Shown here: one piece after another, positions 1 to 10,692 of the stretch
Numbering within the stretch: the first letter of the stretch is position 1
How the letters are laid out: every line of letters begins with the position of its first letter
DNA from: Helianthus annuus
Taxonomy: Eukaryota; Streptophyta; Magnoliopsida; Asterales; Asteraceae
DNA: 64,000 bases
NCBI RefSeq assembly: GCF_002127325.2
Contig: NC_035435.2
Span: 121,205,127 to 121,269,126 of the forward strand
Direction: 5' to 3'
Notes under the pieces: model-generated
Told to the model about the DNA's origin: nothing
The model's database searches: none
Seen by the model: only the letters and a program-made list of their open reading frames with translations
Position numbers and translations under genes: made by a program

Positions 1-99
1 ACCAACATAGAATTGACTAACTATAGTCAAAGAAGTCAATCTTGACTTTGACTTTGACTTTGACTTTGACTTTGACATTCGGTAACACGGGGTGTTACA
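1..99 (-). repeat. Start of the Tekay-1 3' LTR (truncated by window edge)
   Basis: Matches 20197-20283 apart from the copy number of a TTTGAC hexamer: six units here, four in the 5' LTR. On the minus strand it starts TGTAACACCCCG directly after the purine-rich tract at 100-115. Confidence 0.85.
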
Positions 100-115
100 G
101 CCTCCCCTTGTTTAG
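100..115 (-). other. Polypurine tract of Tekay-1
   Basis: The minus-strand reading AAACAAGGGGAGGC abuts the LTR start. This is the usual plus-strand priming site of LTR elements. Confidence 0.75.
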
Positions 116-192
116 GCAATTTCATCCCGAAATTAGGCTGAAAGCTGCACAACACCTTGGATCACCTTTTGCTACTTTCTCTCTCTAGGCCC

Positions 193-3100
193 TCACTTGA
201 ACAACTGCGGGTACTTCGCCTTCATGTCGCTTTCGAGTTCCCAAGTGAACTCTGCGCCTCGCTTGCCTTCCCATCGGACTTTCACAATAGGAATGCGCGA
301 GCGTCTGAGTTGCTTGGTTTGACGATCCATGATTTCGACAGGATTCTCCACGAAGTGTAGCGTTTCGTTGACTTGAAGGTCATCGAGAGGTACTATCAGA
401 TCATGGTCAGCTAGACACTTTCGGAGGTTCGACACATGGAAAGTCGGGTGGACGTTACTAAGTTCCTCCGGTAGTTCGAGTCTGTAGGCGACTTTTCCGA
501 TCCTTTCCAGAATCTTAAAAGGTCCAACATATCGAGGCGCTAGTTTCCCTTTCTTGCCGAATCTGACCACACCCTTCCAAGGTGATACCTTTAGAAGTAC
601 GTAGTCGCCAACGTCAAATTCAAGGGGCTTGCGTCTTCTATCGGCGTAACTTTTCTATCTATCCCGGGCTTTTGACAAGTTGTCTCGAATCTGGAGGACT
701 TTGTCAGTCGTTTCTTGTAATAGCTCCGGACCGGTTAATTGCGAGTGACCGATCTCGTGCCATACAATAGGCGATCGACATCTTCTTCCATATAAAGCCT
801 CGAATGGTGCCATTTGTATGCTGGCATGATAGCTGTTGTTGTACGAGAATTCGACTAACGGTAGGTATTTGTTCCAACTACCACCGAAGTCTATGACACA
901 CGCACGGAGCATGTCTTCAAGAGTACGGATTGTTCTTTCAGTCTGTCCATCGGTTTGAGGATGGAATGCGGTACTTAGGTTAAGCGACGTACCGAGCGCT
1001 GCTTGAAACGTTTACCACAATCGCGAGGTAAACCGAGCATCACGGTCAGAGATGATGTCACGAGGCGTACCATGATTACAAATGATCTCGTCGGTGTAGA
1101 TTCGGGCTAGTCGTTCTACCTTGTAGTCTTCCCGTATTGGCAAAAAGTGGGCTGATTTGGTCAAACGATCAACTATAACCCAAATGCTGTCGTGACCTGA
1201 TGGCGTGGGCGGAAGTTTGGTTATGAAATCCATAGCTATACTCTCCCACCTCCATATCGGAATTGGCGGTTGTTCGAGTAAGCCAGAAGGTCGTTGATGT
1301 TCAGCCTTGACCCTAGCACAAGTCAGGCATCTTCCGACATAGAGGGCGATATCTCTTTTCATTCCCGGCCACCAGTACTTGTAACGAAGGTCCTGGTACA
1401 TTTTGTCGGCACCGGGATGAATAGAATACCGAGATTTGTGGGCTTCATCCATTAAAATCTTTCGTAATTCGGTCCTCTTAGGGATCCAAATTTGGTCCAG
1501 AAAATAGAAGATCCCATTCGATTTGCTTACAAGTTGAGCTCCATCATGATAGATTCTCTCCTTCTTCAAGGTGTGTTCATTAAAGCAAGCATGTTGGGCT
1601 TCGCGGATGAGGGTTTCGAGATTGTGTTGGGCTTGGATATTATGAATACTGAGCAAATAACTTCGTCTGCTGAGCGCGTCGGCAACGACATTTGCCTTGC
1701 CTGGGTGATAACGAATCTCGCAGTCGTAATCGTTGAGGAGTTCTACCAATCGGCGTTGACGCATATTAAGTTCCCTCTGATTAAAGACGTGTTGTAAACT
1801 CCTGTGATCGGTGAAGATTGTACACTTGGTACCATACAGGTAGTGTCGCCATATTTTTAATGCAAAGACAACCGCGCCTAGCTCGAGATCATGGGTTGAA
1901 TAGTTCTTCTCGTGGATTTTGAGCTGTCGAGAAGCGTATGCTATAACCTTGTCTCGTTGCATGAGGACACAACCAAGACCAAGGTTGGAAGCATCACAGT
2001 AGACAATGAAATCGTCGTTCCCATCGGGTGAGAGAATAGGAGCATTGCAAAGCTTATGCTTGAGGGTTTGGAAAGCAGACTCTTGTTCGGTTCCCCAAAC
2101 AAAAGACCTGTCTTTATGCTTAAGAACGGTAAGCGGCACAACGATCTTAGAGAATCCTTCGATAAATCGTCGATAATAACCCGCTAATCCGAGAAAAGAA
2201 CGGACTTCTGACGGATTCTTTGGTGTAATCCAACTCTTAACTGCTTCAATCTTCGCAAGGTCGAGATGGATGCCTTGACTATTCACGATGTAACCCAGAA
2301 ACTGAACCTCTTCTAACCAGAATTCGCACTTGGAGAACTTGGCATAGAGTTGATTCCCCTGGAGTAGCTCGAGAACCAAACGTAGATGTTGCGAGTGTTC
2401 GGCTTTCGATTTGGAATAAATCAAGACATCGTCGATGAACACGATGACGAAACGGTCAAGATAAGGCTTACACACGCGATTCATCAGATCCATGAAAACC
2501 GCGGGTGTGTTGGTTAAACCAAAAGGCATAACAACGAACTCATAGTGGCCATAACGAGTGCGAAAAGCGGTTTTGGGTATATCTTCTTCTTGAATGCGCA
2601 ATTGATGATAACCTGAGTGTAGATCGATCTTTGAGAAACACGTAACACCTTGTAGTTGATCAAACAAATCGTCGATGCGAGGTAGAGGGTATCGGTTCTT
2701 GATGGTCAGCTTATTCAATTCCCGGTAGTCGATACACATCCTGAACGACCCATCCTTCTTTTTGACGAAAACGATTGGTGCGCCCCAAGGAGAGGTGCTC
2801 GGGCGAATAAAGCCTTTCTCAAGTAACTCCTGGAGTTGGTTTGAGAGTTCCCGCATCTCGGATGGCGCGAGTCGATAAGGGGCTTTGGCAACGGGGTTAG
2901 CTCCAGGAATGAGGTCGATGCAGAAGTCGATATCACGACTGGGCGGTAATCCGGGAAGATCATCAGGGAACACCTGAGGAAATTCACGGACCACTGGAAC
3001 TTCTCTGATTTCTGTCTTCCTTTTCTTTTCCTTCTCCGCTACTACGATGTTAGCCAAGAAAGCTCTGTATTCCTTGCGGAGACACTTGCTAGCTTGGACA

Positions 3101-3585
3101 CACGACATGAGCTTGAGTCCTTTCACAGCAGTTTCACCGTACACACATAATAAATCACCATTTGCGAGCGAGAATCGAATCATCTTGTCGAAGCATACAA
3201 TTTCAGCATGGTTTTCGCGTAGAAAGTCCATGCCTACTATGAGGTCAAAACTTCCGAGCTGCATCGGAATAAGGTCGATTGGGAAGACGTGATTGTTGAG
3301 CTCGAGAGTACAATCACGAAGAACAGAATTTACGGCGACAGTTCTTCCAGTAGCGACTTCAACTTCGAATGACGAGGGGAGATAAGAACGCTTACGACTA
3401 AGGTGCTTCTCGAATTCAAATGACACAAAGCTGTTATCGGCTCCAGTATCAAACAAACATGATGTATAAATACCATTCACAAGGAACGTACCATTAACCA
3501 TGTTGTTGTCAGCCTGGGCTTGACGAGCATTGATGTTGAAGGTTCTGGCGCGGGCTGCTTGTTGCTGCTGTTGAGGCTGCTGCTG
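193..3585 (-). pseudogene. Tekay-1 pol: protease, reverse transcriptase, RNase H, integrase
   Basis: One reading frame runs from the gag-pol linker to the integrase C-terminus, broken by stops. Counting residues from the Met at 3501, the protease LFDTGAD motif is near residue 16, the RT catalytic FIDD near 357, the RNase H YCDAS near 505, the integrase HHCC zinc finger ([11 protein letters not shown] ... CLTC) near 694, and integrase acidic residues in MDFITKLPP and ISDRDARF. The frame is closed by TAA at 1012-1014 and TAG at 655-657. Coding resumes in the same frame after each, so these are nonsense mutations rather than frameshifts. Where the usual family residue is Gln, both fit CAA or CAG changing to TAA or TAG. 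The C-terminal piece at 193-570 carries the [16 protein letters not shown] core and the chromodomain-like tail. Related to Tekay-2 pol in this window. Confidence 0.9.
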
Positions 3586-4270
3586 CTACTGCTGGGGTTC
3601 TTGCTCCACAATCCTGTTTGGGCACATGTTTGCAAAGTGGTTAGGGTTACCACATGCAAAGCAGACTCGAGCGTTGATCACGGGTGCTTGAGCTGCGTGT
3701 TGGCCTTGCGGGGCTGGAAGTAGAGCTTGATGAGCAGTGGCAGGAGCTGCAGGGTTACGGGGACCATAGCGACAATTCGCAGTGAAATGACCGTAGAGGT
3801 TGCAATGAGCACAGAAATGACAGGCAAGTCCCACCGGGTGATGATATGAGCATGTCGGGCAGAGCGGGTGGGGACCTGTGTATGCACGCTTTGCTGGCGG
3901 CGCTTGAGTCACTGGTGCTGGTCGAGGATGAGACTGCTGCTGAGCCGGTACGGCTTGCAGAGGGGCAGCAGTGGTTGTGACAGCACAGTTCTTGTTGCTG
4001 GAGCTGCTGTTGTTGTGCTTCTTTCTTCGACGTGATAACTTGGATGGTTGAGCAGTGGTGGTGTCGGTGGTTGGTGCAGTAGTAGCTTGATGCAGAGACT
4101 TGGATGGCTTATCCCAGAAACCAGCTTTTACTCGCTTGTTATTGATCTCGGCGGCAATCAAGTAAGATTCCTCGATCGATGAGGTTTTTGCGGCTTGAAC
4201 AAAATCGGAAACACAATCGGGTAGAGCTCGAATGTACTTCTTGATGGCCATGTCTGATGTCTTGACTTGA
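3586..4270 (-). pseudogene. Tekay-1 gag, C-terminal part with CCHC knuckles
   Basis: This continues the gag frame interrupted at 4271-7256. It has a Gln/Pro/Thr-rich linker, then two zinc knuckles of the C-x2-C-x4-H-x4-C type (CAHCNLYGHFTANC and CFACGNPNHFANMC), which bind RNA in gag nucleocapsids. A TAG at 3586-3588 sits inside a Gln-rich run (QQ stop QQQ), so the original was probably CAG. Without that stop, gag would run straight into the protease frame, meaning gag and pol were one polyprotein. Confidence 0.85.
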
Positions 4271-7256
4271 TGTAACACCCTTGTTATTATTTTAAGGTTT
4301 TCGTATTGTTTACTAAAATAAGCATGTAATCATGATTAAATGTACTTTACTAAATACGGTTAATTTAAAACTTTTACAAATAAAGGTTTAAGTACATCAT
4401 AATGAATTTGAGTTCCTCGTTTAAGAGATAGGACGAAACGCCGTGCGGAAGCTTTTAACTTTATCGTGTTCGGTTCTTCTTCGAGCTTGATCTTCATTCG
4501 GGCACTCTTGGCGATCACCTATGATCAAAACCAACTTAAAAGTTAGTTTTGATAGTTAAATAACAAGTTTAAACAAGTTATATGGGTCAAACAAACAAAA
4601 TTAAACATTTTTGGAATTCAGGGGGGGCTAGACGCCCCACCTAGCCCCCTTTTTGACAGCAAGTTATTTATTTGTTGCTGTATAATTCCTAGCCAACCCA
4701 AATTTCACGAAAACGGACATAACTCATTCGTTATTGATCCGTTTTACACGATTCTTTTTCCTACGCGTTCGTAATTTAATTCTCCATCACATGGAGTTAA
4801 AATCCAACATCCGAATTCACAGAAATTTAGATTTCAAGCTCTCGGCTTGATATTCAACTATGACACTTTTGACCCGTTCATACTTTTACCAAACTAATTT
4901 GTTATTTTCCTTCAAAATCCCATGGTCATCATGTTATATCCGTTTACAAATTTTCAAGATTTAACTTTACGGGTTCCTTAAGAAGTTTTAACCCGTTATG
5001 CATATATACTCGTTTTGACCCGTTCCGAGTATTTTACATTTTTAGACTTAAATCATGCTTCTATTGGTTTACATCCTATCACCATTTTTATACGAATTCC
5101 AAGGACTCAATTTAACAAGACGCTTATTTCAAAACAACTCTTTAAAGGTTGTTTACCATATTTACCCCTCAAGGGCTTTTTGGTCAATTTTAGCCCTTCA
5201 TTTGCGCGACGAAGGACTTCCGATATTATTTGACCAAAATATCACTTTTAGCTATAATTCTAAACATGCGTACCTGACTCGGGTCATAAGATTGACCCGT
5301 TTAAATACCTTTCGCTATTAATATCTAGTTAATAGCAATGCTAATCATGTGTTAATTCCTATGATCATAAAACTCAACAAGCAATCATCAAATATTATTG
5401 ACAAATGGTGTTAACAACACCATTTGACCCGTTTAGTCGAAATGACCAATTGTCATTATAAGATGGCACTTAATTACCATTTCACCCCTTTAGCCTATCC
5501 CGGTTTACTTTTTGAAATCATCCAACTTAAAAGTCGTTTCCTGTTTTATTTGACCCATTATGACTTATGCCAAATGGTGTCGTTTTAAATCCCTTTATCT
5601 ATTCGTTAACCCATGTCCGGATTACCATTTCACCATTTTTACCCCTTTCTACCATAATTTATGGTTTCTACCATTTTCACTTGTTCCGACTAGCATTATA
5701 TCGCGCCGGAACATTATGTTTCATTTACTTAATATAAATCGTATTCCATGCTCACAAATAAGCATTTTGTAATAAAAGTAGAAAGGGCGTAAGCTTAACT
5801 TACCTCGCATCCGAACTACGCTTTTCCTTTCCTTCTTGATTCGTTTGACCCACTCCCTCATCAAGCTTCCACCTAGCTTGTTACGCGTCAAACTATCATC
5901 ATCGTTTTCAAGGTGGTTAGTTTAATCATATTTTAATACGATTATTCCACCTTACGCATTTCATATCAAAAATTACCATTTATCGTATTATGGGTCAGTT
6001 TGACTTTTTGAAAGTCAAACATCCCTTAATATATAAAATGCACATTCATGTTCATTAGCTAGTTTAGGCATTTTCAATTTACCCGGTAGGCGTTCCTTTA
6101 AGCCATCGTTCTAACGAATCTTTTAACTCGAGTTCATGCTATTATTAACACTAAGTTAGCCTAGCTCTTGATTATCGAAGACACTATATTTCTTTATCTC
6201 ACAAAATCTACGGGTTTTCCCTCTATAAGTGAAACCCGTTTTGTCATGTTATTTGGCATTTATCCAAATACTTATCCAAACCAAGTTCTATCTACGAACT
6301 AGTAGGCACCCAATTTCACTTAGGCATTTTAACGAACACCTTGTGGGCAAGATTCGTATACTTCTTTTGTCAAGTTCTTGGTTAACTCCCATCCAAGTTT
6401 CAAGCATCAATTTCAAGCCCTTATGTCTAGTGTTCATGAACTACATCTAGAACTTGTATCATAACATCAATATTCATGAATTTAACATCCTAATTCAAGT
6501 GTTCATCACAATGACATAAAAACCCACTTAGCACATAAATGGGTAATAATCTATTTCACAAATTTTCATCATTAATTCATCAAATCCTTACTAGGGTTTG
6601 TTCCTAGACATGGATTTATCCTAATTTCACTCTCACATCAAACATGCAAGCAATAATTTCGTTTATCATAAATTCATCAAGAATTTCAACTTCACTAAAC
6701 ATAAAAATTTAACATACCTTGTGATCCCCTAAGCTGTGTGATCACAAATTTGTGTTAATCCATACGATTTGGCTCTAAATTGCCTTTCAAGTTGTTGAAT
6801 CTTGATGAACTAAGGTTACACCCTTTTTCTTCTTGCTCCTGGGCGATTACACGCACACACGCACACTCTCGGTGTGTGTGTTGTGTGTTATTACTTGTTT
6901 TAATGAATATTAGTTTCCCACGTGACAACTTTAGTCCCTAATGTTTTTATTTTGATCATTTGAATTTATAGTTCACTATTTATAACTTAGTCACATATTA
7001 CTAACTAGGTCAATTATTCCTAGTTAAATTTAATGGGTTCGGGAAGTCATAACCCGTTTTATTTTTTTTAAGTCCCGTTAACTCGGGCCTTTCATAAATT
7101 TATTTTCTCAAAAAGTCTTCGTACAACCTTTATTTAATATTAGGTTTAATTATTTAAATCCTAATATTTACCGGGTAAGTTTACCACTAACGGTACTTTA
7201 CCCGTCTTTTAGTGTTAACGTGGTTTGATTACCAAACCCATTTTCGGGGTGTTACA
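4271..7256. mobile_element. Large solo-LTR-like insertion in Tekay-1 gag
   Basis: The 2986-bp unit begins TGTAACACCC and ends GGGTGTTACA and is flanked by CTTGA (4266-4270 and 7257-7261). The gag frame resumes exactly across the duplication. No gag or pol is inside and no second LTR is visible, so a solo LTR left by LTR-LTR recombination is the simplest reading. A minus-strand TATA-like box (TTATAAATAG) lies near 6975-6983. A CATAACTCATTCG tract near 4706 resembles one in the LARD LTR. Orientation is uncertain because these cues disagree. Confidence 0.8.
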
Positions 7257-7800
7257 CTTGATCGGGACAGATGATGCTGAGTTGTTTAAAGCGAGCAGTC
7301 AAGGCAACATTGTCTCCGTCCTTCTGCTTGATGTTCCAAAACTCGTCCTCCAACTTTTGGCGTTCATGGGGAGGGCATAATTCGTTCATGGGGAGCTCTT
7401 CCCAAGTCAGCTCATAAGCTGCATCATTCTCGCGATTGTTTCGTTCAGCCGTCCACCAGTCTCGGGACTGGAAAACGCCGGTCGCATTTAGGGTGCGGAG
7501 ATTTTCCGGACAGCCGCTTTGGCGCAGAGTGACTTCGATCGAATCAAACCATTGAAACATGGCGGTAGGGCCATCTTCTCCGGTAAACTCTTTTGGTCCG
7601 CATGCCTTGAACTGTTTGAAGCTGAAAACAGTCTTGTTAGCATCTTCAGGAGCTTCGGTTCTCGACTCCTCAGAAGATTTGCTGACGTTTTCATAGACAT
7701 CGCTCACAGCTTTTGCCACTTGCTTGGCGATGATAGAAGCAAGACGTCTGTCTCTCTTCTCTTAGCGGGTAAGTGGGGTTCGGTGTCCGGATGACGACAT
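7257..7800 (-). pseudogene. Tekay-1 gag, N-terminal part
   Basis: Gag matrix/capsid-type sequence with PKEFTGEDGPTAMFQWFD and the downstream TWEELPMNELCPP region typical of Ty3/gypsy retrotrans_gag domains. The likely start is the ATG at 7798-7800 (MSSSGHRTPLT). An in-frame TAA at 7762-7764 interrupts it after 12 codons, and the longest open piece starts at 7719. The frame ends where the 4271-7256 element entered, after ICPDQ. Confidence 0.85.
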
Positions 7801-8931
7801 GGTCTGCAACAGACATCGTCGTAGGTCTCAGACACATCAAAATCGAATCTCACCTCACACGTCTACTACTTACTAAAGCTCAGGAACACGTCGAAACATG
7901 TATCACATAAACTCATAATCACAGATTCACGTAGTCACAGAAGCACATAAGCACGTAGAGCACAGAGACACATAAACACAGAAGCACATTCCTATTTAAT
8001 CACAGAGGCAGTCAGAATACTAAAACCTATCATTCAAAGCTCGCGTGTCGTTCGCGTATAGCGATCGCGTATAACATGTCGAGTAGTGTAGTATAATCGA
8101 GTATAGTATAAGCGTATATTGTTAGCATAATGTCGTTTAGATTTGTAGCGATTTGTTAGCTTATTGAGATAGAAGAGCAAAGTCGTGCGTATCGATCAAA
8201 GTGATAGCGAAAATCGAATAATTCTCCAAAAATTTAAACACATAAACAGATATATACACATAAAACATATAAAATCGATGAATGATCAGAGTAAGCAATT
8301 GCGGGCTCAGAATCGAAACACATAAAATCAAGAAATAGGTTGTCTGCGGCTATTAGACGTTGACTACCCAAAGCGATTCGACTATTCGCAATAGACTTGT
8401 CGTCACATTTCGACTTTCGGGATCGTGCTTTTGCCTCGATTCTTGGGCATTCAGCACGTATTCCCAAGGTCATACTCGTGAGTTCAGGTCGTTGGAGTCC
8501 GTCGAGGCCTTGGTGAGATGAGTAAAACTTGGAATAAGTTGCCAAGGTTTGGGTTTCAGCCCTGGCTTAGCAATTTCTTCCTTGTTTTAGTGAAATTGAG
8601 GAGATTATTCATCAAAATATGGATTTCACTCCTGATTTGGTATAATTCTCCTCGTTCGTTATTGAAAAAGTAATGAAGAAACCCTTTGATAAGTTGGTAA
8701 AACAATACCGAGCAAGTAACTTAGTCGAGAGTTTGCGGTTTTCACACCTAATCTCGACTAAATTGCTTGGCTCTATCTGAAAATTCAAGTGCAGTGATAG
8801 CGAAGAATAGCAGGATTTAGCACCTACGCTTGGTCTGTTGGTTCCTAACTATAGTCTAGGTATCTAAGACAGCGACCCGGACTAGGTCGTGTCTAGCCTG
8901 ATTCCCTATAGATATGGCTCTCATACCAATC
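7801..8931 (-). other. Tekay-1 leader between PBS and gag
   Basis: About 1.1 kb of untranslated leader. It holds a loose CACATAA/CACAGA repeat tract (7900-8000) and an AT/GC-mixed GTATA-rich tract (8050-8130). No convincing coding frame is present. Confidence 0.6.
8916..8928 (-). other. Primer-binding site of Tekay-1 (initiator tRNA-Met type)
   Basis: The minus strand reads TGGTATGAGAGCC four bases after the LTR end, one mismatch from the canonical TGGTATCAGAGCC. Confidence 0.75.
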
Positions 8932-9770
8932 TGTCACACCCCAACCGATGGCGGAATCATCGGGGCATGGCACTGAGTGAAACAGATTGTCCAGAAGTTT
9001 CCATAACAATTATTATCACTATTCAATTTATATAATACGTCCCATACCGTACCTTAAATAGCAAACAAATTATTATAGATAACATCAAGTCAAATATTCT
9101 ATTCCGACAACTCAAATTTTAAATATAAAAATTGTTCAAATGCTTCTAGAGACTCGATTTGCAAGATCTACAGACAACTATGCTCTAGCCGCTTATTCTA
9201 AGCTCGCCTTCCTAGCAGCTAAGCATCCTAATTGCCTGTCACATACGTTAAAATAAAGTCAATACATAAAATGTAAAGATAAGCATACAAGTTTGATAAT
9301 AGCATATAGAGTTCGAAATAGTTTACGCATAACCAGCACGTACACAGAGGAAAACGAAGCATGTTAATTATCGACATGGATCTATCGATACCAATGACTG
9401 CGGGTTGACTGCCCGAGGCAGTTCGCAATACATGATTACCACCGTAATCCATGCAAGTAATTGTCCTTAACAACCCCCGTGTGAACGGGTGCTGAGTCCA
9501 AACTATAGTACTATCGTCGTTAAGGAAGGTAGACAACATTCCACGTGTAAACATAACAACAAGCATTCATTTAGTCACGTAATACATGCGGTAACGGTTA
9601 GCTTTTGAAATGATTGAGTAGTGTGTTCGATGTGATTTCGTATAAGTAACGTATGTAACACCCAAAAGTGCTAAAAGCAAAAAGGGATCGAGTATACTCA
9701 CAGTGATTGATGGATTGAAGGGAGCACTTGAGAGTAGGGTTAGCCTGAATAGTTCGATTGCATGACGATA
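8932..9770 (-). repeat. Tekay-1 5' LTR, 3' portion
   Basis: On the minus strand it ends GGGGTGTGACA just before the PBS. It joins the 18313-20283 piece once Tekay-2 and one CGATA copy are set aside, giving an LTR of about 2.8 kb. Confidence 0.8.
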
Positions 9771-10656
9771 TGTCACGGCCCTCGGCCCCGGTTTGACCCG
9801 GTCCAGAGCCGCAAGACAGGAAATCCCGTGGTATTTAATTTAGGCGACAACGGAAGTCTTTTTAATACAGGATCTTTTAATACTAAAATACCCGTTTAAT
9901 ATATTACATAAAGTTTAGGGATAAAATCCCATAATTTACAATAAGATGATTTCACAGGGAAATCTTTATTTTTCAAAACATGTTTCTTTATTTATTCACA
10001 TTGAGCCACTTCTCTAAGCTTGCAGTGCTTCACGGCACTTTTCTTGGATCACAACAGATCACCTGAAACATGTTTGAAAAAAGTTTTGTCAGCGGGGAAA
10101 TACTGAGTGAATCATTCTTTTTATGTAAAAATCATGTTTAGTTATAATTTACAGTATTAAGAGCGATTACAATGTTTCTACATGTCAATCAACTACCCAC
10201 AGTATTTGTCACTCGACTTGTTTCGGTGACTGTGGTCATATCACTATTGGGTCCGTTCACCCACAAATGACGTCAATCACTATTAGGTCCGTTCACCTAA
10301 AAGTGACGTATCATGATTTAGGTACGCCCACCTAAACTGATAAACATTAGTAATGTGCACAATACCCCACATACCGGCTGTAATTGAAGACTACAAAGAC
10401 TTAATCCCTGTAATTATAACTTTGGAAAATAATTTGGAGTATTGTAAAACAGTTGATAAAAAGAGAATGACTCACATTGCAGATTTAACGAGCAGAGTAT
10501 AAGCCTACTGATTAGCCTTTGATTTAACCTAATTTAAACAACAATGTACACACAAACGGTTTAGTAACTAATACAGAATCACTTGGGTGTCTCAATTAGG
10601 GTTTCCTTAATAGGCAATTATCACCCTAAGTATTAATTTTAATGAGAGTTGTTACA
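9771..10656 (-). repeat. Tekay-2 3' LTR with internal 604-bp deletion
   Basis: 886 bp against 1490 bp for the other LTR. The gap maps to the point after ACTAATACAG near 10576 and corresponds to 17624-18227 of the full LTR. It is bounded by CAG at both ends. The lost part carries the TATA box and palindromic promoter motifs. Confidence 0.9.
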
Positions 10657-10672
10657 TCCTCCCCACCTTAAG
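10657..10672 (-). other. Polypurine tract of Tekay-2
   Basis: The minus strand reads CTTAAGGTGGGGAGGA immediately before the LTR start TGTAACAAC. Confidence 0.8.
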
Positions 10673-10692
10673 AAAAATCTCGTCCTCGAGAT

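Noticed and set aside
1492..3723. Plus-strand frames antisense to Tekay-1 gag-pol
   Set aside because: Shadows of the polyprotein on the opposite strand; no independent motif.
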